This document shows, piece by piece, positions 1-5,331 of a stretch of 5,331 nucleotides of DNA. This DNA comes from JAQVSV01 sp041667045 (lineage in GTDB: Bacteria > Elusimicrobiota > Elusimicrobia > Elusimicrobiales > Elusimicrobiaceae), in assembly GCA_041667045.1 (NCBI GenBank), contig JBAYFS010000162.1:1-5331 (forward strand). The letters are read 5' to 3'. A model generated the notes under the pieces. That model did no database searches and was not told the origin of the DNA. It was given only the letters and a program-made list of their open reading frames with translations. Positions within the stretch are counted from its first letter, which is position 1. Every line of letters begins with the position of its first letter. A program made the translations under genes and the position numbers.

Positions 1-1206
1 ACGGAGTTCGGCGGCCATTCGGAAGAGGTGCTGGAATGCGGTTTCGCGGTGAAAAGCCCCGGCATACCGCAGAACAGGCCGGTTATAGTAAAAATGCGCG
101 CGGCTAATATTCCCGTTTTCAGCGAGGTGGAAACCGCGCTCGGTTTCGTGCCTGAAGCGCGCGTTTTCGCAGTCAGCGGAACGAACGGCAAAACCACCAC
201 CACCATGCTGCTGGGCGAGATTTTAAAGCGCGCCGCGAAAAAATCCGGCAAGTTCAGGGTGCACGTGGCGGGCAATATCGGCACACCGGTTTCGGCTGTG
301 GTGCCCGGCATGAAAAGAAACGATTACATAGTGCTTGAAGCGTCCAGCTATCAGCTCGAGGATTCGGCGTTTTTCAAACCCGCCGCGGCCTGTATTTTAA
401 ACATCACGCCGGACCACCTGGATCATCACGGCACGATGAGCGATTATATCAGCGCCAAAAAAAATATTTTCAGGCAGCAGGGCCCGCAGGATTCCTGCGT
501 TTTCAACGCCGCGGATAAAATCTGCCTTGAAATATCCAGCGAATGCCCCTCCAACGTTTTGTTCTTCGCGCGGGACGCCATGGAGTCCGTGCGGCTCGAC
601 GCGTTTTATGATTCAGGCAAAATAGTTTTCAATCTCAAGAACGGTCATTTTGAAATAGACGCGCCCAACCTGCCGGGCATGCACAATATTGAAAACGCCA
701 TGGCGGCCGGGCTGATGGCGCTCAGCCAGGGCGTTTCCATAGACTGCGTGCGCGAAGCTTTCGACCGGTTTAAAGGCGTTGAGCACCGCATTGAAACCGT
801 GGCCGTTTTTAACGGGATTAAATGCGTCAACGATTCCAAAGCCACTAACGTGGATTCCACGAAAGTAGCGCTGGAATCGCTGGCCTCGGACGATAAAAAC
901 ATATGGCTGATTCTGGGTGGAAAAGACAAAGGCATTCCCTACGCTCCGCTTTTGCCGCTAGTCAACCAGTCGGTAAAAACCATACTGACGATAGGCGAGG
1001 CCGCGCAACGGATCGAGGATGAACTGGCTTTGGCTGCGGAAGTTGTGTCCTGCGGGACTATGGACAAGGCCGTGACTTACGCGCTGGGAAACGCCGCTGA
1101 AAACGATATCCTGCTTCTTTCCCCGGCCTGCGCTTCGTTCGATCAGTTTAAGAACTTTGAGGAACGCGGGGAACATTTCAAAAAACTTATCCTGTCGCGC
1201 CTGTGA
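1..1206 (+). CDS. murD: UDP-N-acetylmuramoyl-L-alanine:D-glutamate ligase (MurD), 5'-truncated by window edge
   Basis: MurD is the cytoplasmic ATP-dependent ligase that adds D-glutamate to UDP-MurNAc-L-alanine in peptidoglycan precursor synthesis. The frame is open from base 1 (first codons T-E-F-G-G-H), so the gene enters from outside; a GTG at 28 lies inside the N-terminal domain and is not the start. Numbering from base 1, 401 residues are visible. They include the SPGIP element of the UDP-binding domain (19-23), the ATP P-loop GTNGKTTTT (60-68), GNIG (91-94), EASSYQLE (113-120), NITPDHLDHH (134-143) and the likely carbamylated lysine K153 in the Y-x-x-A-K context. Further on are GMHNIEN (226-232), GVEHR (259-263), NDSKATN (277-283) and the C-terminal SPACASFDQFKNFEERG block characteristic of MurD. 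E. coli MurD has 438 residues with its SPG near 70, so about 50 N-terminal residues are missing. The reading frame is intact, ends in TGA, and is followed at once by a terminator. Family assignment is near certain. Confidence 0.97.
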   Translation, partial: TEFGGHSEEVLECGFAVKSPGIPQNRPVIVKMRAANIPVFSEVETALGFVPEARVFAVSGTNGKTTTTMLLGEILKRAAKKSGKFRVHVAGNIGTPVSAVVPGMKRNDYIVLEASSYQLEDSAFFKPAAACILNITPDHLDHHGTMSDYISAKKNIFRQQGPQDSCVFNAADKICLEISSECPSNVLFFARDAMESVRLDAFYDSGKIVFNLKNGHFEIDAPNLPGMHNIENAMAAGLMALSQGVSIDCVREAFDRFKGVEHRIETVAVFNGIKCVNDSKATNVDSTKVALESLASDDKNIWLILGGKDKGIPYAPLLPLVNQSVKTILTIGEAAQRIEDELALAAEVVSCGTMDKAVTYALGNAAENDILLLSPACASFDQFKNFEERGEHFKKLILSRL

Positions 1207-1221
1207 CGCTTTTCTTGTAAT

Positions 1222-1257
1222 AAAAGAAGCCCCGCCTTTTAAGGCGGGGCTTCTTTT
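1222..1257. terminator. Bidirectional intrinsic terminator between convergent murD and the MFS gene
   Basis: A perfect 15-bp inverted repeat (arms 1222-1236 and 1243-1257) with a 6-nt TTTTAA loop lies in the 63-nt gap between two convergent stop codons. The core is a GCCCCGCC/GGCGGGGC stem flanked by A-rich and T-rich ends, so each strand reads a G+C stem followed by a T-rich tail. It can therefore end both murD transcripts (plus) and glpQ-glpT-MFS transcripts (minus). The structure is seen directly; bidirectional activity is inferred from symmetry and placement. Confidence 0.93.
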
Positions 1258-1269
1258 GTTGGCAAGCTG

Positions 1270-2676
1270 TTATGCGGTTTCGGCGGCGGTTCCGTTTTCC
1301 GGTTTCTCCAGCGCGGCCCGCTTTTCTTCATTCTTCGGCACGTGCTTAAGCTCTATCCAGCGTTTGCCGAGAATAAGGCCAAGCGGCGATATGCAGGCGA
1401 AAAGCGCGTAAATAAGCCATAAGGTGGAAGTGTCCTGAAAGCCGGTTTTCGGCACAAAACGCTCGAGCATGAAGCCGGAATAAAGGCCGGTGGTGAATTT
1501 AGCCAGGAACCACGGTATGCCGGCCAGGCCCATATAAGCGCCCACTTTGCCCGCCGGCGCCAGGTCGGCCACGTATTCAAGGAACCGCGACGACCACACC
1601 GCCTCGCCCAGCGAGAACAGCAGTACGTACAGGATAAGCGCGTTCAGGCTCGGGCCGGGGACCAGAATAAAAGTCGTCACCGCGGAAAGGGCGGTGCCGA
1701 TAATCATCATGGTGACGATATTGGCTTTTCTGGTGAGCGCCGCGATGAGCGGCACGAAGATCACGATAATAAGAGGATTCAGCCCGTTTATCCATTCGAA
1801 CTTTGCGCCGACCGCTTCGGGATAGGCGCGCATGATGTAATCCGGCATGGTGAGAAACTGGTGCGCGAACAGCGTCCGCACTGGCAGAAGGATGAAGATG
1901 AAAAACATGAAGCGCGGGTCAAGAAACGGCAGTTCCGCCAATTTCTGTTTGAGGGAAAGTTTCGGGCCGGTGTGCGGCACGTCCACCACCAGGCGGTGCG
2001 TGGCTTCCACTTTTTCGGTGAACAGGCCTATGTGCAGGAGGAACATGAACCCGGTCAGCGCGGCGCAGAGCCAGAACACGCCGTCAATGCCCCAGCCTAA
2101 GCCGATGATGGTGCCGAGGGGAGTGTTTAAAAACACGCCGTCTTTGCGGACGAAAGGCGAGATGAAGTTTTCCGCCACAATGCCCAGATTCATTATCGCG
2201 TAAAGCACGCCGTAGCCTATGGTCGCGGTGCGCTCATCCGTGTACTCCTTGATGCCGGCATAAAGGGCCGGCTGCAGAACTCCGGAGCCCGCCGCCATGA
2301 AGAACAGACCGGCCCAGGCGCAATAGTAAGCCAGGCCGCCGGTCAGGGGCGACATTGTGGTCAGCGCGCGTCCGATAAGGAGCATGAGCAGGGACAGGCT
2401 GATCGCTTTTCTCACGCCCAGTTTATCGGAGATAAAGCCGCCGCCGAACATGAACAGCGTAACCAGTCCGGTGAACGCGGAAACGCTTATGCCGGTCATT
2501 TTATCCGACATGCCCACGTCGCTTCCCAAAAACAAAGTCAGCAGGGTCAGAATGCCGAAATAGGCTATTCCGTCCCCGAAATTGACCATGTTTATGAGCC
2601 AGAACGCCTTCGAGGCTTTAAACAGGGTCGCAAACGTTTCCTTCAGTGACATTTCATCTTTTTTCGTTTCTTGCAT
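1270..2676 (-). CDS. MFS transporter resembling the proton-dependent oligopeptide (POT/PTR) family, substrate unknown
   Basis: This is a 468-residue polytopic membrane protein, apparently a secondary transporter with about 12 or more hydrophobic segments. An MFS motif-A-like loop follows TM2 (GGGFISDKLGVRK, 78-90). POT-like features are a Y-x-x-x-N-L-G segment at 159-165, the helix start NPLIIVIFVP (300-309) resembling the POT 'NPLFI...P' pattern, and a GE-x-x-x-S motif (357-362) followed by LEYVADLAP (366-374) and YMG. The classical POT ExxERFxYY signature of TM1 is not present: the aligned stretch is NFGDGIAYF (32-40), lacking the first Glu and the Arg. A divergent POT branch or a separate MFS family is therefore possible, and peptide transport should not be assumed. 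The C-terminal tail is charged and rich in Glu, Lys and Ala. The ATG start is supported by an AAGGA Shine-Dalgarno 7 nt upstream. It lies 4 nt after the glpT stop, so the two are very probably co-transcribed. Confidence 0.85.
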   Translation of the reverse strand: MQETKKDEMSLKETFATLFKASKAFWLINMVNFGDGIAYFGILTLLTLFLGSDVGMSDKMTGISVSAFTGLVTLFMFGGGFISDKLGVRKAISLSLLMLLIGRALTTMSPLTGGLAYYCAWAGLFFMAAGSGVLQPALYAGIKEYTDERTATIGYGVLYAIMNLGIVAENFISPFVRKDGVFLNTPLGTIIGLGWGIDGVFWLCAALTGFMFLLHIGLFTEKVEATHRLVVDVPHTGPKLSLKQKLAELPFLDPRFMFFIFILLPVRTLFAHQFLTMPDYIMRAYPEAVGAKFEWINGLNPLIIVIFVPLIAALTRKANIVTMMIIGTALSAVTTFILVPGPSLNALILYVLLFSLGEAVWSSRFLEYVADLAPAGKVGAYMGLAGIPWFLAKFTTGLYSGFMLERFVPKTGFQDTSTLWLIYALFACISPLGLILGKRWIELKHVPKNEEKRAALEKPENGTAAETA

Positions 2677-2680
2677 TTAT

Positions 2681-4033
2681 TTATCCTTGCCGGCAGACGC
2701 CGTTCATTTCGCGGTTGTGGGTGTTCCAGGTCAGGGCCATGAAAAATATGGCCAGCGCGCAGGAGACTAATAAAATGGTGAAGCCGCCGGTCCAGCCGTA
2801 GCAGTCCACGGCTTTACCTATCCCTATTTCGGCTATGGTGGCTCCGAACAGGTAACCGAACAGGCCGGTGAAACCGGCCGCTGTTCCCGCCGCTTTTTTG
2901 GGAACCATGTCAACGGCGGCCACGCCTATGAGCATGACCGGCCCGTATATAAGAAATCCTATTACAAACAGCGCCATGGAATCAACCCACGGCCTGCCCG
3001 CGGGGTTGAACCAGTAAACCAGCACGGCTGCCGTTACGGCGAGCATATAGATAACCGAGATGGGGCCGCGCCGTCCGCAGAAAAACCTGTCGCTTACCCA
3101 GCCGGCCAGAAGCGTGCCGGGAATGCCCGCGTATTCGAAAACGAAAACCTGTATCCCGGACAAGGCGTGCGACTGGCCTTTCGCCATCGTAAGATAGGTC
3201 GGCGCCCAGTTAACCACGCCGTAACGCACGACGTAAACGAAAATATTCGCCAGCGCCAGAATCCACAGCCACTTGTTGTTAAGCACATACTTGAAAAGGA
3301 TTTCCTTGCCGGACATTTCCTTTTCGCGGTCCGCCACGCCGGTTTCCGGGTAATCGTTTTTAAATTCTTCAATCGGCGGCAGACCGACGGACTGCGGCGT
3401 GTCCCTCAAAAACACCAGCACGCCCAAACCCAGTAAAACCGCCAGGGCGCCCGGCACGAAAAAAACGCTTTTCCACGTCGCGAACATGAACACGGCGAAA
3501 GTGGCTATCTGTCCCGTTATGCCGCCGCCCACGTTGTGCGCAAGATTCCAGACGGCGAATTTGGTTCCGCGTTCTCGGTCCGAAAACCAGTGGGTAAGCG
3601 AGCGCGCGCACGGCGCCCAGCCCATGCCCTGCGCCCAGCCGTTTAAAAACCAGAAAAACACCATCGCCCAAAGCGAAGGCAGCAGGCCGAAAAACATGTT
3701 GATTATGCCGGACAAGATCAGTCCGGTGGCCATGAAATAGCGAGGATTGGACCGGTCCGAAATATTGCCCATCACGAATTTGCTGAGCCCGTAGGCTACG
3801 GTAAGTGCGGTGGCGATAAGGCCCACGTCTCCGTTGGTCAGCCCCCATTCCTTGATAAGATAGGGTTTGGCGAACGAAAAATTCTGCCTTACGATATAAA
3901 AGCCCGCGTAGCCCGTGAATATGGTGGTCATCACCTGCAGGCGCATTTCCTTGTATTTATGCGGTATCTGTTCCGCGGGCAGGCGTTCAACGGGAGGAGC
4001 CGGTTTATAAAAAGACAGAAAGTTGGGAAGCAT
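2681..4033 (-). CDS. glpT: Glycerol-3-phosphate:phosphate antiporter GlpT
   Basis: This inner-membrane MFS protein of the organophosphate:phosphate antiporter family imports sn-glycerol-3-phosphate in exchange for Pi. It has 450 residues (E. coli 452) and is collinear with E. coli GlpT from the N-terminal F-x-K-P-A-P element (8-13) onward. Matching blocks are YGLSKFVMG (81-89), SDRSNPR (92-98), GWAQGMGW (132-139), NLAHNVGGG (163-171), RDTPQSVGLPPIEEFKNDYP (210-229), EYAGIPGT (from 300), IGFLIYGPVMLIG and KKAAGTAAGFTGLFGYL. Phosphate-binding R45 and R269 of E. coli are R49 and R270 here, and the substrate-site His165 is H166. K80 and E299 are kept as K85 and E300. Two usually charged positions differ: E. 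coli K46 is Q50 and D274 is N275. The ATG overlaps the glpQ stop as TAATG and no strong Shine-Dalgarno precedes it, suggesting translational coupling. UhpT or UhpC is less likely given the DTPQSxGLPPIEE block and overall resemblance. Confidence 0.95.
   Translation of the reverse strand: MLPNFLSFYKPAPPVERLPAEQIPHKYKEMRLQVMTTIFTGYAGFYIVRQNFSFAKPYLIKEWGLTNGDVGLIATALTVAYGLSKFVMGNISDRSNPRYFMATGLILSGIINMFFGLLPSLWAMVFFWFLNGWAQGMGWAPCARSLTHWFSDRERGTKFAVWNLAHNVGGGITGQIATFAVFMFATWKSVFFVPGALAVLLGLGVLVFLRDTPQSVGLPPIEEFKNDYPETGVADREKEMSGKEILFKYVLNNKWLWILALANIFVYVVRYGVVNWAPTYLTMAKGQSHALSGIQVFVFEYAGIPGTLLAGWVSDRFFCGRRGPISVIYMLAVTAAVLVYWFNPAGRPWVDSMALFVIGFLIYGPVMLIGVAAVDMVPKKAAGTAAGFTGLFGYLFGATIAEIGIGKAVDCYGWTGGFTILLVSCALAIFFMALTWNTHNREMNGVCRQG
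2684..2688 (-). promoter_or_regulatory. Shine-Dalgarno of the third operon gene (MFS), inside the glpT end
   Basis: The minus strand reads AAGGA, 7 nt before the ATG at 2676. The site overlaps the last sense codons of glpT and sits beside its TAA stop. It fixes the start of the downstream transporter and shows that its translation depends on the glpT message end. Confidence 0.75.
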
Positions 4034-4035
4034 TA
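4031..4035 (-). promoter_or_regulatory. TAATG stop-start overlap coupling glpQ to glpT
   Basis: On the minus strand the glpQ TAA stop (4035-4033) shares its last A with the glpT ATG (4033-4031). Only a weak AAGG-like element lies upstream, so glpT translation is probably started by terminating ribosomes. This would keep enzyme and transporter output linked. The overlap is seen directly; coupling is inferred. Confidence 0.75.
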
Positions 4036-4923
4036 TCTAAGGCCTTTTTTCTCGAGATAGGAGATCAGCGCGCCGGGATTGTCGGTAATGATGCCGTCAA
4101 CGCCCAGTTCGATCATTTTATCCCAATCCGCCGGAGTATTTACCGTCCAAGGCACAATCTGGACGCCGGCTTTGTGAAGATCGTCAACGTCGGCTTTTGT
4201 TATCCAGAGAAAATCGGGGCTGATGTAATCTGCTTTGATAGCCTGGGCAACCGCGTCGTAGGGGACGAGGTTGTCGGACGTCAGCATGGAGGTGCGCACC
4301 TGCGGCAGAAGTTTTTTCATGGCGATGAGGGTGCGCTTGTCGAAAGACTGGAGTATGACGCGTTTTTCCATGCCGTATTTTTTTATGCTATCCGCAAACA
4401 ACTGCGCGAATTCTTCCGGCGCGGGCGAGATGGCGGGATAGCCCGGCACAATCTTGGTTTCTATGTTAAACTGCACGTTCGCCGCGGCGGGATAGGTTGA
4501 ATTTTTCACCATTTCGAACATTTCGTCAAGAGTGGGGATTTTTTCACCGGGTAGGGGAGTCTGGTCCGGGAACTTAGGGTTTCTGAGCGTGCCGCAGTCG
4601 AACTTTTTAACTTCCGCCAAAGTCAGAAAATGGAACGGCAGCTGTTTTGTTATTTTTTCGCCGCCCGGCGCCAGGCACAGGTCGGGGCTTACGGCGAACT
4701 CATGGGAGAGGACGATAACGTTGTCTTTCGTGACCTGCATGTCCATTTCAAGCACGTCCACACCGGCGCGCAGGGCTTCGTTGAAAGCCGCCAGCGTGTT
4801 CTCCGGATAAACGGCGCGGCAGCCGCGGTGCCCGTGAACCTGGATTTTATTTTTCAGGCCTTCGGCAAAAGAAGGCATTGCGGTCATTGCGAACAAAACG
4901 CCCAGCGCGAGAAACCTTTTCAT
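4033..4923 (-). CDS. glpQ: Exported glycerophosphodiester phosphodiesterase (GlpQ-type)
   Basis: The enzyme hydrolyses glycerophosphodiesters such as glycerophosphoethanolamine to glycerol-3-phosphate and an alcohol. With the ATG at 4923 the protein has 296 residues. It begins with a Sec signal peptide, MKR then a hydrophobic stretch to S-F-A, probably cut after A20, so it acts in the periplasm or outside the cell. GDPD-family hallmarks are HGHRG (30-34, catalytic H32 and R33), PENT (40-43), E59 and D61 of the metal site in LEMDMQVTKD, the second catalytic His H74 in SHE, E155 and K157 in NIETK, then LQSFD, PWTVNT and the C-terminal GVDGIITDNP. The frame extends to a TTG at 4977, but that start has no ribosome site and would bury the signal peptide; 4923 has GGAGG 6 nt upstream. 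It is shorter than E. coli GlpQ (358 residues). As first gene of the operon, overlapping glpT, it makes the substrate that GlpT imports. The reverse of the E. coli glpT-glpQ order is notable. The fold is certain; the exact diester preference is not. Confidence 0.94.
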   Translation of the reverse strand: MKRFLALGVLFAMTAMPSFAEGLKNKIQVHGHRGCRAVYPENTLAAFNEALRAGVDVLEMDMQVTKDNVIVLSHEFAVSPDLCLAPGGEKITKQLPFHFLTLAEVKKFDCGTLRNPKFPDQTPLPGEKIPTLDEMFEMVKNSTYPAAANVQFNIETKIVPGYPAISPAPEEFAQLFADSIKKYGMEKRVILQSFDKRTLIAMKKLLPQVRTSMLTSDNLVPYDAVAQAIKADYISPDFLWITKADVDDLHKAGVQIVPWTVNTPADWDKMIELGVDGIITDNPGALISYLEKKGLR

Positions 4924-4929
4924 ATCCAA

Positions 4930-4934
4930 CCTCC
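4930..4934 (-). promoter_or_regulatory. Shine-Dalgarno deciding the glpQ start
   Basis: The minus strand reads GGAGG, then TTGGAT, then the ATG at 4923, a 6-nt spacing. It identifies the internal ATG, which begins a clean signal peptide, as the true start rather than the in-frame TTG 54 nt upstream. Confidence 0.88.
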
Positions 4935-4939
4935 GCGAA

Positions 4940-4954
4940 TAATAGCGACTATTA
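4940..4954. repeat. Operator-like perfect inverted repeat in the glpQ leader
   Basis: TAATAG-CGA-CTATTA is a perfect 6-bp dyad with a 3-nt centre, 5 nt upstream of the glpQ Shine-Dalgarno in minus-strand order and within an A+T-rich stretch. Its size and position fit a binding site for a dimeric repressor over the glpQ promoter or leader. No regulator gene is visible in the window and the motif is not one I recognise, so this is a candidate only. Confidence 0.4.
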
Positions 4955-4977
4955 ATACAATCTATAAAATTAAGCAA
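4949..4977 (-). promoter_or_regulatory. Weak candidate promoter region for the glpQ-glpT-MFS operon
   Basis: The minus strand has TTGCTT (4977-4972) as a possible -35, followed by an A+T-rich run. The best -10 choice is ATTAAT (4956-4951), preceded by TG-T, matching TATAAT at 4 of 6 at a short 15-nt spacing. The hexamers are poor, and a promoter is expected here mainly because the operon begins just downstream. If it is correct, the -10 overlaps the inverted repeat at 4940-4954. Confidence 0.3.
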
Positions 4978-4978
4978 C

Positions 4979-5007
4979 TTGCCGCTATACCGCCATGTTG
5001 GTACAAT
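4979..5007 (+). promoter_or_regulatory. Sigma70-type promoter of the radical SAM gene
   Basis: The -35 TTGCCG (4979-4984, 4 of 6 to TTGACA) and -10 TACAAT (5002-5007, 5 of 6 to TATAAT) are separated by exactly 17 nt. The usual start distance would place +1 at about 5012-5015, which is on or next to the ATG at 5013. The promoter therefore predicts a leaderless or nearly leaderless transcript. Confidence 0.65.
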
Positions 5008-5012
5008 AGCTT

Positions 5013-5331
5013 ATGAAAAGCAAGTTCAGGCGCGTCTATGTGGAAATAACCAATGTGTGCAATCTTTCCTGCGCGTTTTGCGCGCCGTCCCGCCGTCCGC
5101 CGCTTTTTATGCCTGTTGAAACTTTCAAAAATATAGCGGGGCAGATCAGGTCCTTCGCCGGCATTGTGTCTTTGCACGTGCTGGGCGAGCCGTTTATGCA
5201 CCCGCAGTTGCCGGAGATAATACGCGTTTGCTCGGACGAAGGGCTAAACCTTAATCTGGTGACGAACGGAACCCTGCTGGATAAGTTCGGGTCCGGCATT
5301 TTCAGCGAAAAAAGCCTACGCCAGCTTTCGC
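5013..5331 (+). CDS. Radical SAM protein, N-terminal fragment (3' end outside window)
   Basis: Only the first 106 residues are present. The start is YVEITNVCNLSCAFC with the CxxxCxxC [4Fe-4S] cluster motif (C16, C20, C23) that binds S-adenosylmethionine. It is followed by APSRRPP and FMPVETF, then the GEP motif inside LHVLGEPFMHP (54-64) and LVTNGTLL (82-89). This pattern is typical of radical SAM enzymes that often carry a C-terminal SPASM-like auxiliary cluster domain, which cannot be checked here. The ATG at 5013 is the first possible start: an in-frame TAG lies at 5007-5009, overlapping the -10 hexamer. No Shine-Dalgarno is visible, consistent with a leaderless message. The gene diverges from glpQ across 89 nt. 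Substrate and pathway cannot be inferred from the fragment. Confidence 0.92.
   Translation, partial: MKSKFRRVYVEITNVCNLSCAFCAPSRRPPLFMPVETFKNIAGQIRSFAGIVSLHVLGEPFMHPQLPEIIRVCSDEGLNLNLVTNGTLLDKFGSGIFSEKSLRQLS

Noticed and set aside
28..30. GTG as the start of murD
   Set aside because: The frame is open to base 1, and the residues before it continue the MurD N-terminal domain. The gene is simply cut by the window edge.
457..464. Run of eight A in murD as a possible frameshift or slippage site
   Set aside because: The MurD frame continues unbroken through it with conserved residues on both sides, and no alternative frame product is apparent.
3369..3848. 159-codon open frame on the minus strand inside glpT
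   Set aside because: It is an alternate-frame shadow of a clear glpT gene. The product is rich in Arg, Gly and His, with no recognisable motif and no ribosome site that I could see.
4924..4977. N-terminal extension of glpQ from a TTG at 4977
   Set aside because: It has no Shine-Dalgarno, adds 18 residues before a clean signal peptide, and covers the likely promoter and dyad. GGAGG 6 nt before the ATG at 4923 decides the start.
4630..5016. 128-codon plus-strand frame opposite glpQ
   Set aside because: It lies antisense to the conserved GDPD coding sequence and its composition follows from the opposite strand. The real plus-strand gene starts at 5013 in another frame.
4962..5299. Minus-strand open frames opposite the radical SAM gene
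   Set aside because: The plus strand encodes an unmistakable CxxxCxxC, GEP and TNGT pattern. The minus-strand frames show no domain-like features.
1..5331. Mobile elements, CRISPR repeats, tRNA or rRNA genes
   Set aside because: I found no direct repeats flanking a segment, no transposase-like protein, no regularly spaced repeats and no tRNA-like cloverleaf. All space is taken by genes except short intergenic regions.

Overview
The window looks like an ordinary chromosomal segment of a Gram-negative-type bacterium. The evidence is a peptidoglycan-synthesis gene (murD) and an exported glycerophosphodiesterase with a Sec-type signal peptide, paired with an inner-membrane glycerol-3-phosphate antiporter. 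By eye the base composition is moderate, slightly above 50% G+C. Taxonomy cannot be fixed from these genes. The general style would fit an uncultured lineage such as Elusimicrobiota, but that is only a weak impression.

Layout. (1) Bases 1-1206, plus strand: the C-terminal roughly 400 residues of MurD, whose 5' end lies outside the window. (2) Bases 1222-1257: a strong symmetric hairpin that can terminate both convergent transcription units. (3) Bases 1270-4923, minus strand: a tight three-gene operon read glpQ, then glpT, then a major facilitator superfamily (MFS) transporter resembling the peptide (POT/PTR) family. The first junction is a one-base TAATG overlap and the second is a 4-nt gap. 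(4) Bases 4924-5012: a compact divergent intergenic region. It holds a good sigma70-type promoter for the plus-strand gene, an A+T-rich stretch with a perfect 6-bp inverted repeat upstream of glpQ, and the glpQ Shine-Dalgarno. (5) Bases 5013-5331, plus strand: the start of a radical SAM protein that runs off the window.

How the genes work together. GlpQ should hydrolyse glycerophosphodiesters (deacylated phospholipid head groups) outside the cytoplasmic membrane. GlpT should import the released glycerol-3-phosphate in exchange for phosphate. The third transporter is co-transcribed by spacing, but its substrate cannot be read from sequence. A plausible inference is that it handles another product or co-nutrient of the same scavenging activity. 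murD and the radical SAM gene are neighbours without an evident functional link.

No mobile element, CRISPR array, tRNA or rRNA was seen, and I see no strong case for an undescribed system. The points most worth checking are the POT-like third gene with a degenerate signature motif, the paired loss of charge at two GlpT salt-bridge positions, the probable leaderless start of the radical SAM gene, and the operator-like dyad before glpQ.
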